Position numbers and translations under genes: made by a program. The notes under the pieces were generated by a model. The model made no database searches and had not been told where the DNA came from. It worked only from the letters and a program-made list of their open reading frames with translations. This document shows, in pieces, positions 40,824-52,291 of a stretch of 64,000 bases of DNA. Source of the DNA: Rhodosporidiobolus odoratus. Its lineage: Eukaryota > Basidiomycota > Microbotryomycetes > Sporidiobolales > Sporidiobolaceae. How positions within the stretch are numbered: the first letter of the stretch is position 1; every line of letters starts with the position of its first letter. The stretch covers positions 1,302,001 through 1,366,000 of the forward strand of contig JAOANU010000004.1 in assembly GCA_034387635.1 (NCBI GenBank), in the 5' to 3' direction.

Positions 40824-42257
40824 ATGCCCACCAGTACGGCAACTGCTGCTCTATATGCCGCTGCAGGGGAGTCGCTGTTACAAGCGATTGCAGGGAAAGA
40901 TCGAGTTACATTCCGAACAATCTGCCTCGCGGGTGAGTCCTCATCAAGCGACTATGGCACAAGCTCCGCCAATGCATACTTTACTCCGCAGGTATTGGCG
41001 GAGCTGTAGGGTGGCTGAACGAGCTGACCCTCGGCAGTGTCAAGGCGGAGATGGGACCCCTTGTGCACGGGATTGAATGGCCGACAGATAAAGTCATATG
41101 TCGACTCTTGCTTCACAGCCTGGCCTTGTCGCGCTGATTTCCCTTGTACAATACAGACTCGAAGTCTACGCCGTGGCATCAAGACTCATTGAGGCCGACA
41201 ATGCTCGCTATGAAATGCGGGTCATCGCTAACAAGCTCACCAACGAGGTGATCTTCCCCGTTACCTCCCCTTCTTGTGGTAAACTGAAGTTTTGTGCTCG
41301 GTGCATAGGCTCGTGATGGCGTGCCGCCACCACACCCTGGTCTTCACGTCTTCCGCTATTCACCTGATCCATTCGAACCCGAGTAAGTGCCGCTACTAGC
41401 ACTTGTCCGCTCATCCCACGCAACACGACTATTGGAGCCCCCCCAAGCCTTACATGTCCCATGGCTGCCGGTGCCCAAGCGGCTGCTGACCTTGATATGG
41501 GCCCCGGGCGACTGCAGGCACAACACGGTCAACTTCCTTTTCGACGCCCAAGCTACGCATCCACCTGGTATCTACAAGATTGACCAACTGTACTTTCCAA
41601 AGCGGCCTGATCAGTCTAATCCTGCCCGACACCGCCTGCGATTGCTTGGCGGAGGACACCTCGTCTACAATGCATTTAGTGTCATCAATCATGTGCTCGA
41701 CCCCCGACATGCTGAGTCCTATAATGACAGCAAGGTGAAGCTGTACAGCGAGGTTTTCGTCATCCTCATACTCTACTTGCTCATCGAGCAGGGCCACAGC
41801 GAGCGGGTACAACTCGGCGGTGCGCAATGGCGCGAGCTGGCGCAGCACTTCAACTCGTCTGAGTACGCGGTACTTCAGTGATTCATTCGACAGGAGGAAG
41901 CCGTTTCAAGCTTGGCAAGGGAAGCTGCCAGATACATGTGCGAACAAGGACCAGAAGAGTTGGACCAGATAGTTCTGGAGTTGGAGATCCCGGCAGCATT
42001 CCAATACATCCGCCACAATTTCTATGTAGGCCTCTCCTTGTATTTGACTGTGTCAAATCCATAATGAGCTTACATTCTCTGAGTTCTGCAGGTTGACTCT
42101 GATGTAAGCCCTCTTGCCCTGGTCCTCTCACTGCTTTACTTTTTAACTGTTTTCCTGAGCACAGGGCAAGTATCGGCAGACAGCAATACAACTCCACTCG
42201 CTGTCCCATTCCTCTCCATTCTTCCCTCGTGCTCGTGCCCTACAATCATATGTGTAA
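40824..42257 (+). pseudogene. Long-family copy A, unknown function, interrupted by one in-frame TGA
   Basis: Unrecognised family shared with genes at 42912 and 52292. ATG 40824 gives MPTSTATAALYAAAGESLLQ ... RTICLAG with a GTGAGT donor. Further exons give VGWLNELTLGSVKAEMGPLV...HGIEWP, LEVYAVASRLIEADNARYEM, VPPPHPGLHVFRYSPDPFEP, and a long exon with VNFLFDAQATHPPGIYKI, INHVLDPRHAESYNDS and VFVILILYLLIEQGHSERV. That exon reads SSEYAVLQ, then TGA (41879-41881), then FIRQEEAVSSLAREAARYM in the same frame, exactly where copy C continues through QEF. A 12-nt microexon (VDSD) and the last exon LHSLSHSSPFFPRARALQS follow, stopping at 42257. Apart from the TGA the gene is open. Readthrough or a tiny intron cannot be excluded. 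Confidence 0.6.
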
Positions 42258-42911
42258 ATCGGGTCAGTTGTTGTAACTTGGCATGAAATATTGCTTTGCA
42301 TCCCAACATATATAGGTGATGCTGTCTGAACCGTGTTGTAGCTCTTCCCAGTACGGAGTTCACCCAATCCTGGGTCTTCGTCCCACGGGACACTCGTGGG
42401 ACGGACATGGAACAAGGGAAAGATCCTTTGCGATTGTGAGAGACGCGCGAAGTGTCCCTTGCCAAAGACCTTCTCAATCTGCTTTCAACATCGAAGCTTC
42501 CGGCTACGCTGTTTGTTCTTGGTCAAAGCCGCCGCTCCTGTAGCTTGCGGTACGTACTGCTGGGGGGTGCCCGCTTCAAGCGCAGTCTAGTGAGCGCGTG
42601 CCTGGTCCTGCACTATCAAGTTGTGACTATCACGAAATTTCGTTCTGGCTTTTCTTCCAGAATGATACACACTCCCGCCTGTGTGTAGAGACACGTGGAA
42701 TCACCAGGGTGGTCTTGCGCATAAGCTTCTCCAGGATCCCGCGGACTGCGTGTGCACAGTCTCCTGACTTAACTCCCTTTCGGCTTCTCCGGGGTCCACA
42801 CGGCCACTCGGCTTTCTCGCCAGCTCGTCTGCTTGACTGACAGCAGTTGAGAGAGCACTCCTTCCCATAACTAGTCCACTCTCCTGAAGGGCAAGCTTCC
42901 CCATACAGTAT
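42258..42911. other. Intergenic between long-family copies A and B
   Basis: No exon supported. A short hairpin (GTCCCACG with CGTGGGAC) occurs at about 42380-42405. Confidence 0.4.
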
Positions 42912-44369
42912 ATGAGTCGACCAAACCGCATTCCCACCATCAACGCTACGACCTTATGCGACGTCGGCATACAAGTCGCTGTCTCGTGTGAGCGTATTGA
43001 CGACATCAGCCGTCACTTCGAGGCGTTTGTCGTGGGAGGTATGTGTTTCTCGCGTGTTGTGGTCCGCACTTCCGGGAATGTGCGACTTCCTCTGACTGAC
43101 GAGGCTTTCGCAGGACTCGCGGCTACGGCAAAGTGGATTCAGCTCTGTGATCCGTCAGGCAGGAGCAGAGCGGCTCGGTTAATCTTGGCCGTCCACTGGC
43201 CTTGCAACTTGACAGCTCCGAGTCCTATGAGTGCTTCCCTTTCTTGCACGCAATTGAGCCCTACATGCTGACTGTTCTTGCGGTCTAGCACCACCTCGAG
43301 GTATCTGCTGTGGCTTCGGCACACAAAGACCCCAGTGGACTGCAAGAAACCATGAGGGAGATTCTGCTAGAGGTCTCGAAGAAAAGCTTCGAGGCCGTCA
43401 ACGTGCGTATCTCACACTGTGACATCCGCGAGTTAATCATCTTAACCGTGTTTATCTCCTGGTCAGCGCCTCCCGCCCTATCCGATTTTGCTGGACCACC
43501 AGGAATACTGGTTCCGCAAATCAAGGTAAGTTGTTTCCCGCTTCCTCTCTTCGGTAGATCTGAATCAGAGGAACGGCTGACTTCCCAGCGTTCAGTACAC
43601 AGGATGTTTGCCTACGCGTCTATAGCACGACGTGCCATGCTCCCCAGGACAAGACTATCTCCAAGTTGTGGCACCCCTCGACTGTTTCAACCGGCAACTG
43701 GCAGCATCGTCTGCCCAACCGAATTCGGCTAATCGGCATCCCCATCCTACTCTTCAAGTCCATTCACTTGGCGTGTCAACAGCTGGACTCCTCCAGAAAG
43801 GAGGAGCACGAGGAAGCCTTTAAAAGCATTTTCATCGCCCTTTTGATCTTTCTTTTGATCAGGGATTCGCGGGAGGGCGACACAACCAGGGACCTCAGCT
43901 TGGACTACCATAGCTGGAGGAGCTTCGTGATGGAGCTGGACAACGACCTCTATGGACCGACACGATCGCAGGTTCAGTACCACAAGCTGGATAAGGAGTT
44001 GGCTAAGACTGCCGCACGTCACATGGCCAGCTGGCACGGTGTGACGGACGTGTTGAAAGAAGAAGAGCTGCGGTTCGAGCTTGGTAAAGCATTTGAATTC
44101 TACGAAGACATCTTTGCGGTATGTGCCACCTTTTTCTTTTTCACTCTCTGCGTGACGCAAGCCATTCACTGACTCTGCTCCCCTCTTTGCAGCACTGTGG
44201 TATCACGGTAGGGGACATTACGCTCAATGCAATGAGACGACACACTGATAGAATCTACAAATATGCGCAGGGAAATTTGACGGTATCCGCCGTACAGCTC
44301 CGTTCACTAAGCCATTCCCCATACTCCCCCGTCGCTCGCTCGAACGTCTCCGCTTCGCGCGCTTTCTGA
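42912..44369 (+). CDS. Long-family copy B, unknown function
   Basis: Tandem paralogue of copy A on the same strand. ATG 42912 (MSRPNRIPTINATTLCDVG) opens exon 1 up to EAFVVGG with a GTATGT donor. Exon 2 has KWIQLCDPSGRSRAARLI...LAVHWP, matching W-(5)-DP...HWP in copy C. Exon 3 is HHLEVSAVASAHKDPSGLQE, exon 4 APPALSDFAGPPGILVPQIK, and exon 5 RVYSTTCHAPQDKTISKLWH ... IGIPILLFKSIHLACQQL ... EEAFKSIFIALLIFLLI. Then comes a 15-nt microexon (HCGIT) and a last exon LRSLSHSPYSPVARSNVSAS, stop 44369. About 320 aa. The long exon holds one hydrophobic stretch (FIALLIFLLI) that could be buried or membrane-inserted. All exons are open. Sequence identity with A and C is low, but exon phases and landmarks agree, so duplication is old. 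Confidence 0.65.
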
Positions 44370-44673
44370 ACCTCTTGGTCGCAACACTTGGATGACCTAC
44401 CGTCTGGGCAGCAGAAATCGAGAGGTTCTTGACCTTCCCAAGATCCGGATTCTGACGTGAGAAGGCAGGGTATGCAGAGGGAGATGATACGCTGCTCGTC
44501 CTCATGCGGGCGCCAAAACAGAGAACGAGCAAATGATGAACAGAGCAAAAGTTGCTAAGTAGCTGCATCGAGCTGAACCCGCCTCGCAACGCTATCTCGC
44601 TACGCCGAGATCGCGCCGTAAGCAGCGACGGCGCGATTGCCTTATTCCACCTAGTCGATTGGCCGCGGCGCCA
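44370..44673. other. Convergent intergenic region
   Basis: 300 bp between the stops of long-family copy B (+) and the GPC1-like gene (-). Nothing else seen. Confidence 0.45.
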
Positions 44674-47328
44674 CTATCGCCCGGGCCGCTCCACCTTTCC
44701 CAACTCCTTCTGCACCGTGCTCTTCGGTCTTTCGTCCTTCTCTGTGATCTCTTGCGGTTGATCGCCCTCAGCTCCCACCTTTGCCTCTCCTATCCTCTCT
44801 AGTCCACTTGCGCTTCGGTGCATCTCGACCGCTTCAGCTGCGCTCGTCACAGGACTCGTAGCGAGCGGGTCGGTTTGCAGCGCGACTCCTGGAGTGTGGG
44901 GGAAAGAGGAAGGGTTGGCGGCGTATTTGGCGAGGAGGGCTTGTTGGGCGTCGTACTCTTTCCGAAGGGCGAGGAGTTCCTGCGTTCGCGGAAAACAGGC
45001 AAGTGAGGTCAATTGTGTGGAGCTGCAAGATGTGGGGCCGCTTTGAAGAGGAACAAGGAAACGTACTTTCTCGAACCGCCTCCCGAAGACACTGAGGTAG
45101 AACGACGCTCCGTTCCAAACCGAGACAACGAAAAGGAATAAGAGGTAGATGCTCGACAGGGTCTTCGAGTCGTAGAGGAAGAAGACGGGCGGGAGAAGGG
45201 TGACGAAGGTGTAGACCGCTTGTCCGCCCTATAGTTCAGGACACAATAAACCGGTTGTTAGTCAAGTGAGACCGGGGCAGCGGGTGGTACTGCTCGGGTA
45301 CAGCAATGAGCAGGAGAGCGAGAAATGGGGGACAAACCATGAAAGCCGCCTCTCTCCACCTCTCCGGGACCTTGGCCGCAATTTTGCCGATCAACCTCTT
45401 CTTGTCGTTGATCATAAAGGTGAAACTCGTGGCTCGGCCTTCCTTGATTTTCTCGGCGCGCAGCTGGACGACAAAGTGGAAGTAGAGGAGTTGCCACAGT
45501 GTGTCTGCACGGGGACAGTGCGTCAGCAGAGGTACGCCAGTGTACAGGCGGACAAGTCGCGGGAAGAAAAGCTGATCGTTCCCGCTGCGTCACCTCTCGG
45601 GCTGTTGGGTCTTGTGGGAGAGAAGATACGCACAGACTGCCATACAGATAGCCACGGTCCGCCACGGGCGTAAGTGATCCAGCTCCTTAAGCGCGGGATA
45701 GCGTTCGAGCGCTTCTTCACGAGGGTAGAAATGCCTGCAAGGGATATACCGGGAATCAGTATGAGTAGCCTCGGTGACACCCCCACCTGCTTCGAGGAGG
45801 TGACAGGGCAAGCTGCGAGCATCAGGGAGCGCACGTACCGGATGACAGTGAAGACAAAAGGCGGGAAGATATGGATTGCGAGGGAGATGACCTTGTCGAG
45901 CGAGTGGAAAACGAGCGAATTGCGCCATGTTGCAATGGCACTGAAGAGGGCGCAAAGATCAGTATGGACAGTTGCAGGCAGGTGATAGAATCCCTTGCGG
46001 AAGACGACGTGTGAATGCGCAGGTGATTCTGGTGTCAGAGGAGTACTTGTAGCAGGGTAAAACGCGGACTCACGTTCCCAAAGTACCGAGGGTCAGGCCG
46101 TAGCACGCCTCGAAGAGCATCGCATTCGAAGGAAGGACCCAGAGCTGCGCCAGGGACAACGTTAGGAAGGAAGTCAGCCGCCAAAAGCGGGCAGAGCGCA
46201 AAATGGCGTACATAGACTAGAACAAGGAGGTTGACGGCATAACAGAGATCGAAGAGGAAGCTGTACGAGAAGGTATAGATGGTTGATACCTTCTGCCCGG
46301 GAAAGCTGACCGGGACGGACCAAAACCTAAGAGAAGCGGCGGAACGTACTAGTGATACGCCTTCTTCTTGTACGTGAATACTCGGTACGGCGTGTAGAAA
46401 AGCATTTGTATGGAGTACCAGGCGGGGATCCATGTCGGGTGGAAACCCAGAAGTAAAGACGATAAAAGAACGTTGAGGACCCCGTAGAGGAAGGAGATCT
46501 GTGTGGTTCATGTGAGACTTCGCGGTCAGGTATGCGGACCAGAAAAGAGAAGATATGGCGATAATGCCGGAGAGATGTAATCGCAGCAGAGGAGAAGCAG
46601 AAAGAGAGCGAACCTTGTCTCGCAGCCTGACTGTCTTCCTACGCGTGTCGCAGCGAAAAGTCAGTCGTATCACCACGTAAAGGAGAGCGAAGATTTGAGA
46701 CGCACTCTTCTTCCCACTTGACCACCAATTTGCCCAAACTCTCCCTTGTCCTCTGCCTGACCTCCCTATATTTTCTCTCCATACGCTCCCGGTCCTTCTG
46801 ACTGAGCACGCGTCTCTCTGTCCCGTCTCCTGCGCCTATGCCCAAGCCGAGATCGAACGCGGGCACCTCTGGCAGCTTCATCAACTTTTTGCCCTCAAAG
46901 TCAAACTTGGGCAGTACTTTGAACTCCTTCCCGCGCGCTTTGGCTTCGTCGAGCAGCTTGTCGGCCTTCTCGCGCCATGTCACAGATTTGCGGCGCAGGG
47001 GACGGGTGAAGAGTTCGACGTGGGCGTCGATGAGGTTGAAAAGGTCGAGCAGGGAGAAGTTGCTGAATAGGGGGTCGTCGTCAGGGAGGTCGAACCTCGG
47101 GCTCGATGAGCTACTGGAGGAGTTTGAAGCTGTGTCGGTCGGGGTGCGGGAGAACGTGGGTCGCAGGGGAGGAGAATGGGAGGAAGAGGAGCCTGAGGAC
47201 GGGTCATCCGATGCTGCGGCGTGGGCTGAGAGGGTCGAATAAGAAGCTGGTGTACTGGAGGCGAGTGTGCGTCTTCTGATACCCTCTGGAGCAGGGTCTG
47301 GAGGTGAAGTGTACGGTGGTTCGGACAT
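44674..47328 (-). CDS. GPC1: Glycerophosphocholine acyltransferase (Gpc1, DUF2838)
   Basis: Membrane acyltransferase that acylates glycerophosphocholine with acyl-CoA to lysophosphatidylcholine, part of phosphatidylcholine remodelling in the ER. The ATG at 47328 (MSEPPYTSPPDPAPEG) starts a Ser-rich cytosolic region, then LLDLFNLIDAHVELFTRP and RESLGKLVVKWEEE. Spliced membrane exons follow: LLLGFHPTWIPAWYSIQM, FLFDLCYAVNLLVLVYLWVL, FEACYGLTLGTLGNAIATWR with NSLVFHSLDKVISLAIHIFP, FPPFVFTVIRHFYPREEALE (a family block), WRTVAICMAVYTLWQLLYFH, TSFTFMINDKKRLIGKIAAK and SIYLLFLFVVSVWNGASFYL. The tail is charged and stops at 44674. The block from VFHSLDKVISLAIH to RHFYP is the diagnostic part of DUF2838. 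About ten exons; length near 600 aa, slightly above yeast Gpc1 because of the disordered N-terminus. Confidence 0.85.
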
Positions 47329-47886
47329 GGCTGGCCGTGAAGTAAGTCGGAGAGGTGGGGTGACTGAAACAGCGAAGTTGGCTCGAGAAGTCGCACGTGT
47401 GGTAGAGAGACCCTGCAGTGTTCTTACGCAGTGCTGGAGTGAGCTTGAGAGTCTTCGAGCGAGACGACGGCGTGGGAACGAGCCAATGCTCTGAGCGTCA
47501 TCAGTTGAGACGGTTTGGGAGCCTCCCCTCGAGTGATCGTGGCAATACAGATTCTAAGCATTAAGCATTGGTGTTACATTACCTTGATGCCTTTTCCGCG
47601 TCTGTATAGCTGCGACAGCAGTCAACCTCTGTCATGTAGCAGACCATACTGTTACTTGTCTCTCTGGGGCAGGTGAGCGGGAGAAAAGAGTTTCCCGAAG
47701 CGCAAGCGAGGAACGAAAAAGTTGGGAGCCCTATTATTGCTTATATTATACGTTCTCGCCAGTCTTCAGCCAGGGTATCGGCGCGCAGAGGAAGTAGTGC
47801 CCTTGCGTTGTATCGCTATGAACAGGCGGATATAGTCTAGCCGGCAGTAGAGGGGAAGAGTACACTTTGGCAAGGGCCGAAACGAC
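47329..47886. other. Intergenic upstream of GPC1
   Basis: No exon supported. It holds the GPC1 promoter and the 3' side of the broken KGG gene. Confidence 0.4.
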
Positions 47887-48439
47887 CTACCCGCCGGCGC
47901 TGGCAAGCTGCCGCTTGTGGTGAAGGTGAAAGCTGTGCTCCTTGGCTTCGTCGCCTGTCGAGTTGTGGCCCTTCTGTAGCTTCCGCTCACACGTGTCATC
48001 GAAGCCCTGCAACCGAAAGGACACAAAAGTCAGCGGGCGGGTCACTTTGGAAAATGTTGGCGGAGGTTCCCCTTGACTTACGTGATCGCAAGACATGTGG
48101 GCATCCGGCTCGCCGTTCTTCTTCAGGCCACTGTGCTCCGAGGGCTACCAAAGTGAAGGATAGGTCAGTCAACACCTCAACGGAAAGGAAGAAAAGAAAG
48201 AGAAAAGCGGCGCACCTTGTAAGTTTCATCCGGCTGAGTCTCGCCTCCCTCCTTGCCCATCTCCGAAGCAAACTCGTGGCCGTTGGAGATGGTCTTGCCG
48301 TCGTGGTGGGATTAGGAGCCGGACTGTGCATGGAAGACATGGACGAAGCAAGTCAGTACCCCCGCGAAGGCAAAGAACGCCGGAGACTGCGCAGGACGTC
48401 GGTAGTCCTCAGTTTCAGCCACGTGTTGACTCACTCCAT
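47887..48439 (-). pseudogene. KGG-repeat stress protein, broken copy
   Basis: Paralogue of the intact gene at 61707. The second exon begins SGS, then TAA (48314-48312), then continues in frame with SHHDGKTISNGHEFASEMGK and GGETQPDETYK with a GTGCGC donor at 48215. The next exon, PSEHSGLKKNGEPDAHMSCDH, is still in frame. The third exon starts GF (from 48006) but the rest, DDTCERKLQKGHNSTGDEA, has lost the EFASEMGKKGGK repeat seen in the intact copy. A possible ATG at 48439 followed by a GTGAGT donor would put the second exon out of the KGG frame. Both the early stop and the eroded last repeat argue for a pseudogene. The family (plant-LEA-like, con-10/stress-induced KGG proteins) is small, hydrophilic and stress-induced. 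Confidence 0.7.
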
Positions 48440-48620
48440 GAGCGCCACCGTTTACATCACTGCGGGTCACAGACCACGTCCGGCAGACACTGCTCCTCGC
48501 AGAAAGGCTGTCTTTCCTCCCCGTTGACCTTCTCAACTCGCCTGGAAGTCGGTTCTGCGCCGGCATCCCTGCCTTGTCTGCGCCGTGCGCAGCCCGTACC
48601 AGCAACAGCCTAGACTACCG

Positions 48621-51600
48621 TACAGTGAGGGACCGCTATTCCGGACAAGTCGTGTCATGGCCATTTTCTGCTTCGTCAAGCGCTGGTCTTGCAAAAGCGA
48701 AGAGACCAAGCTGACGGCAATGAAGTCTACTTGCTCTGTGCGAAGTTCGACAGCGAGAGGAGCAAGAGAGAGGGAGAAAAGACAGTCAGAAAAAATGGCG
48801 TCTTCGGACGCGTCGGTCAGCGTGTCCGGACAGCGTTATCTCGCTTCACAGGCCACGCAGCAGAACGGACGGGTATCAGGTGCAATACGCATCTCATCAA
48901 AGTGGCCTAGGGCCCGTCAAAACCTTCCAGGTGCGCAAGATGCGAGGCAGAGGAAGACCAACCTGGCGCTGTCATGTCCGCAGGCGCGGAATCCCTTGCG
49001 CCATCTTTCTGCTGCCCATACCCGCTGTACATGTTCTCTATACCTATGGCCATATGGTAGGGACGCTTGATGGAGGATCCCGGCGTGTTGAGGCCGAAGT
49101 TGGGGGCTTAGTGAGCTTGACCGGTGGAGAGGCTCTGAGGGGTGTAAGTCGAGTACTGAGCGGCGGAAGTGGGTGCAGCGGTCGACAACGGATCGTGGTA
49201 GAAGGCGAACGAGCTTGCGGCGGGAAAATGGGCGCGGGACGAGGAGGGAGTCGCCGGAGAAGCATGGACCTGGAGAAAATCATTGTCAGTAGTGTGCTTA
49301 GTTGCTCAAACGGCGCACTAAGCTGTAGTAGAGCAGCGAAGATGCGTACCTGCGTCTGGGCGGCGGCTACAAGACTGGAAGCGGAGGGATAGGGTGAGAA
49401 AGTCGGTGCGGAAGGCTGGAAACAAGGGGAAAAGGAGAATAATACCCCTGCGCCAGGAGAGACGGGATCTACGTACCGTTGTATGAGGAGCCATGTAGGA
49501 GGCCGGATACGGCGCGGCGAAGGACAAGGATGACGTAAGCGTCGACAGCTGTAAGAAGAATGATCAGCAGGGAGCACGAAATTGAAACAGAGAGTGTGGC
49601 GTACCGGCGGGGTGCGAAGAACAGCGCCAGCTAGACCAAACGCGGTTGTAGGCGTCTGCTGGAGCGCACCAGAGGCGCCGCGAGATGACGAAGCAGGCGT
49701 AGAAGCTAGCTTTGCCTGGGCCTCCTTGGCCTCTTTAGCCAATTTGTTGGCTGCCCGGGTCTGCTTGCGCTTCTCCTTTGCTTCTAGCTCCGCCTTCTTC
49801 TTCTGCTCGGCCTCTGCGAGTGCGGCGCGGTGCGCCTCCCCTGTAACGAGAGCAGAAGATGGGTTTGGTCCAGCAGCCTTAAGGAGCTTTTGCCCGATCA
49901 TCGGCCTCCCTGGCTTGCAACTGGCGGGAGACTTGTTCGACGCCAATACCTAGTCCAGCTTCACGCGCTCCGGTAGCCGTGAGCTCATCGCCCATGTCAC
50001 GGGCGAGGGAGACGAGGTCAGAGATGTAGGAGAAGAGGACGGCCTTGAGGAAGTGTTTAGTGCGCTCTGCGGTTGGTACATCATTTATGAGGGTCGCGAG
50101 GCGCTTAAGATGGGTGGGAATGGGGGTTTTGGGATGCTCAGACACATATCTTTGGAGGGAGGCGAAGGAGAGGGTCGGGGGAAGAGGCGGGGGTTGCGGC
50201 GCGGCAGCGGAATTGTCTTGCGGCTGAGCACGGTTGTCCTGCCACAGAACAGTGTCAAGAAGCGTATGAGAAGAAGAGAAGCAGCGCACCTCGACCTCGG
50301 GAGCCGGAGCGTTGTCTGCCGGAATGTGCTCATCCTGCCGAACAGCGCAAAAAGTCAGTACAGCAATGAGTACGGACTCAACAGCATGCGCACTTCAGCA
50401 TCACCACCTTCTTTGACCTCGTCGTCCTCACTTGCTTTCGCAAAACGATCGGCGCAACGCTTGACGACGTCGCCAAACTCTGATTCTTCCAACTCCTCCG
50501 CTGTACATGCCCTTAACACCTCTCCCAAGACTGTACCAGTAGCTGAATGAGCGAAGAAGGTGTCCACCGGGCGCGTGAGAGTCATCGAATCTCCACGCTC
50601 CAAGTCTTCCTTTGAAATTACGGTTGGGTCGAAAGGAGAGATCCCAGTTTTGGCGAATCCCGAGATAATTGTTGCCGGAATGTGGGATTGCCGATAGGCT
50701 TGTGTGAAGACGGTCATAAACGCGCCGGGCTTGAGGTTGCCAAACAAGGCTACGGGAGTGGGGAGGTCAGCGCGCTGCCCCACAATGAAAGGAGGGAATA
50801 CGCACAGTGCTTGTCGGCCCAGTCCTTGACGGCAGAGCGCCAGTACGTCTTGTGTGGACCGAAGACACCGACATCGAGAGGCTGCAAGCAATGAGTGGTG
50901 TGCGCAGGGAGACAGAGAAGTTCGACGCCGTGGTCGACCGCCGCTTGGATTGTGTCAGGGGATAGATGGGAGCGGTGGCCGTCGAATATCAGCAAGACCT
51001 TCTCCCCATTGGGATATTTAGCTCTGACGTGCTTGACGAAGACGTCCTTGAACCATCGGAGGAAGATGCGCGAGTCTGTCCACCCGTTCCCCTGTACCTC
51101 GATGAGTGCGCCGAAGGAATTTTCGTTGATGATCTTTTTCGCGATAGTGCGGAACATCTTGCGCGGGTAGATGATGAAGGGAGGAACTGTAGTCCCGTCA
51201 TCGACAACGCAGGTCCCGGCCGATGTATTCTCGCGGCCGTTTGCTGCCAAAGAGGAAAAGTCAATTTTTTCCGACTCCCATATTAGGCGAAACTAGCTCA
51301 CGCACCCTTTATCTCCTCGATCGTGACCATATTTGTCGGTACGATGCGAGCGCCGGCACCGGATTGAGCGTAGTGCCCACTCTCGTCCATATTGAAGATG
51401 CGCCCTTTTTCTCCCGGTTGGATACCGCACGCCTTGATGGCGTTCTCGAGCTGCGGAAGCTCGGACAGTTAATCATAGACCCAAGCCAGCTTGGAGACTG
51501 AGTGACTTACCACGGTCAACCACTTCTCTGCCATAGTTGAGTTTTCACAAGAAGCCCTCAATGCGTCCAGCTGGGTTGCCCTCTTAATGCTTGTAACCTG

Positions 51601-52155
51601 GATCTTCCGCTTGATGAAGCGCTTCACCCAGTTTTTGCCGAGCGCTTCATGGTCGCCCTGCGCTGCTAGCATGTCCTGGACAAAACGACGGACCTAAACG
51701 AAGCTGCACGGGTGTCCCATTCTTGCCAATTTCTCAACTCGCAAAGCACAGTCTCTTGCTCCAGCGCCAGGCGTGAATGACTGCGATGAGACGTCATGCT
51801 GGCCGGTCCGCCGCGTTTGAGGGCGTCAAAAAGGGTGGAAGGTGCAATCTTGTTTTCTTTGGCGATAGCGCGGATGGAGGGGGGAGGAGTGTCGTCGGCG
51901 AGACAGACCTTCTGGCCGCGCGTGTACTGGTCAATGGCCGTGATAATGCGTGTGGCAAAGTCGAGAAAGCTTGTGGGAGCCATAGCAAGTGTGTAGAGGG
52001 AGAGAACAACAAACAAACAAACCTGAGAAGGTTGCCGCAACGCGTCCGTCTTGGGTTTTTTCCACTTTTCCTGCTCTCCCTGAACTCCGCAGATTGCCGC
52101 ATTTTGGGCGGTGTCCGGAGAAGCGACCTGTCCGGGCGGGTGGTCCCCTACTGTA
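48621..52155 (-). mobile_element. pogo/Fot1-type DNA transposon with TIRs and TA duplication
   Basis: The inverted termini are CAGTGAGGGACCGCTATTCC at 48623 and, on the other strand, CAGTAGGGGACCACCCGCCC at 52153. They agree at 22 of the first 30 positions, including a shared CCGGACARGTCG block, and each is flanked by TA, the target duplicated by Tc1/mariner-pogo elements. The 3,531-bp interior carries one transposase gene on the minus strand. The right end is only 137 bp upstream of the start of long-family copy C, so the insertion is in that gene's promoter region. Confidence 0.88.
49108..51983 (-). pseudogene. pogo/Fot1-type DDE transposase, damaged near the N-terminus
   Basis: Catalyses cut-and-paste transposition. 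ATG 51983 (MAPTSFLDFATRIITAIDQY) begins the HTH region (SIRAIAKENKIAPSTLFDAL); the CENP-B-like second HTH has NWVKRFIKRKIQVTSIKRA. The DDE_1 domain holds all three acids: IFNMDESG (about 51.4 kb), VLLIFDGHRSHLSPD (about 51.0 kb) and HTTHCLQPLDVGVFGPHKTYW (about 50.9 kb). The C-terminal part (PATIISGFAKTGISPFDP, then a Lys/Ala-rich coiled coil at about 49.8 kb) runs over several introns to TAA at 49108. Around 51.70-51.74 kb the family block LARMGHP and VRRFVQDMLAAQ are in a different frame from the preceding LEQETVLCE and are separated by a TAG, so one frameshift and one stop have accumulated. It is unlikely to make full-length protein. Confidence 0.8.
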
Positions 52156-52291
52156 AAGCCCTGTCCGCTTTGCCCGTGACGTGAGGCTGTGTAGACCGTC
52201 CGCGGACCAAGAAGGCCTGGAGCAAGCAAAGGATCACCCTGATAGCCTGGCTGCTCTCCCCTGCTCCTGCCACATAGCTCAGTACAAGCGT

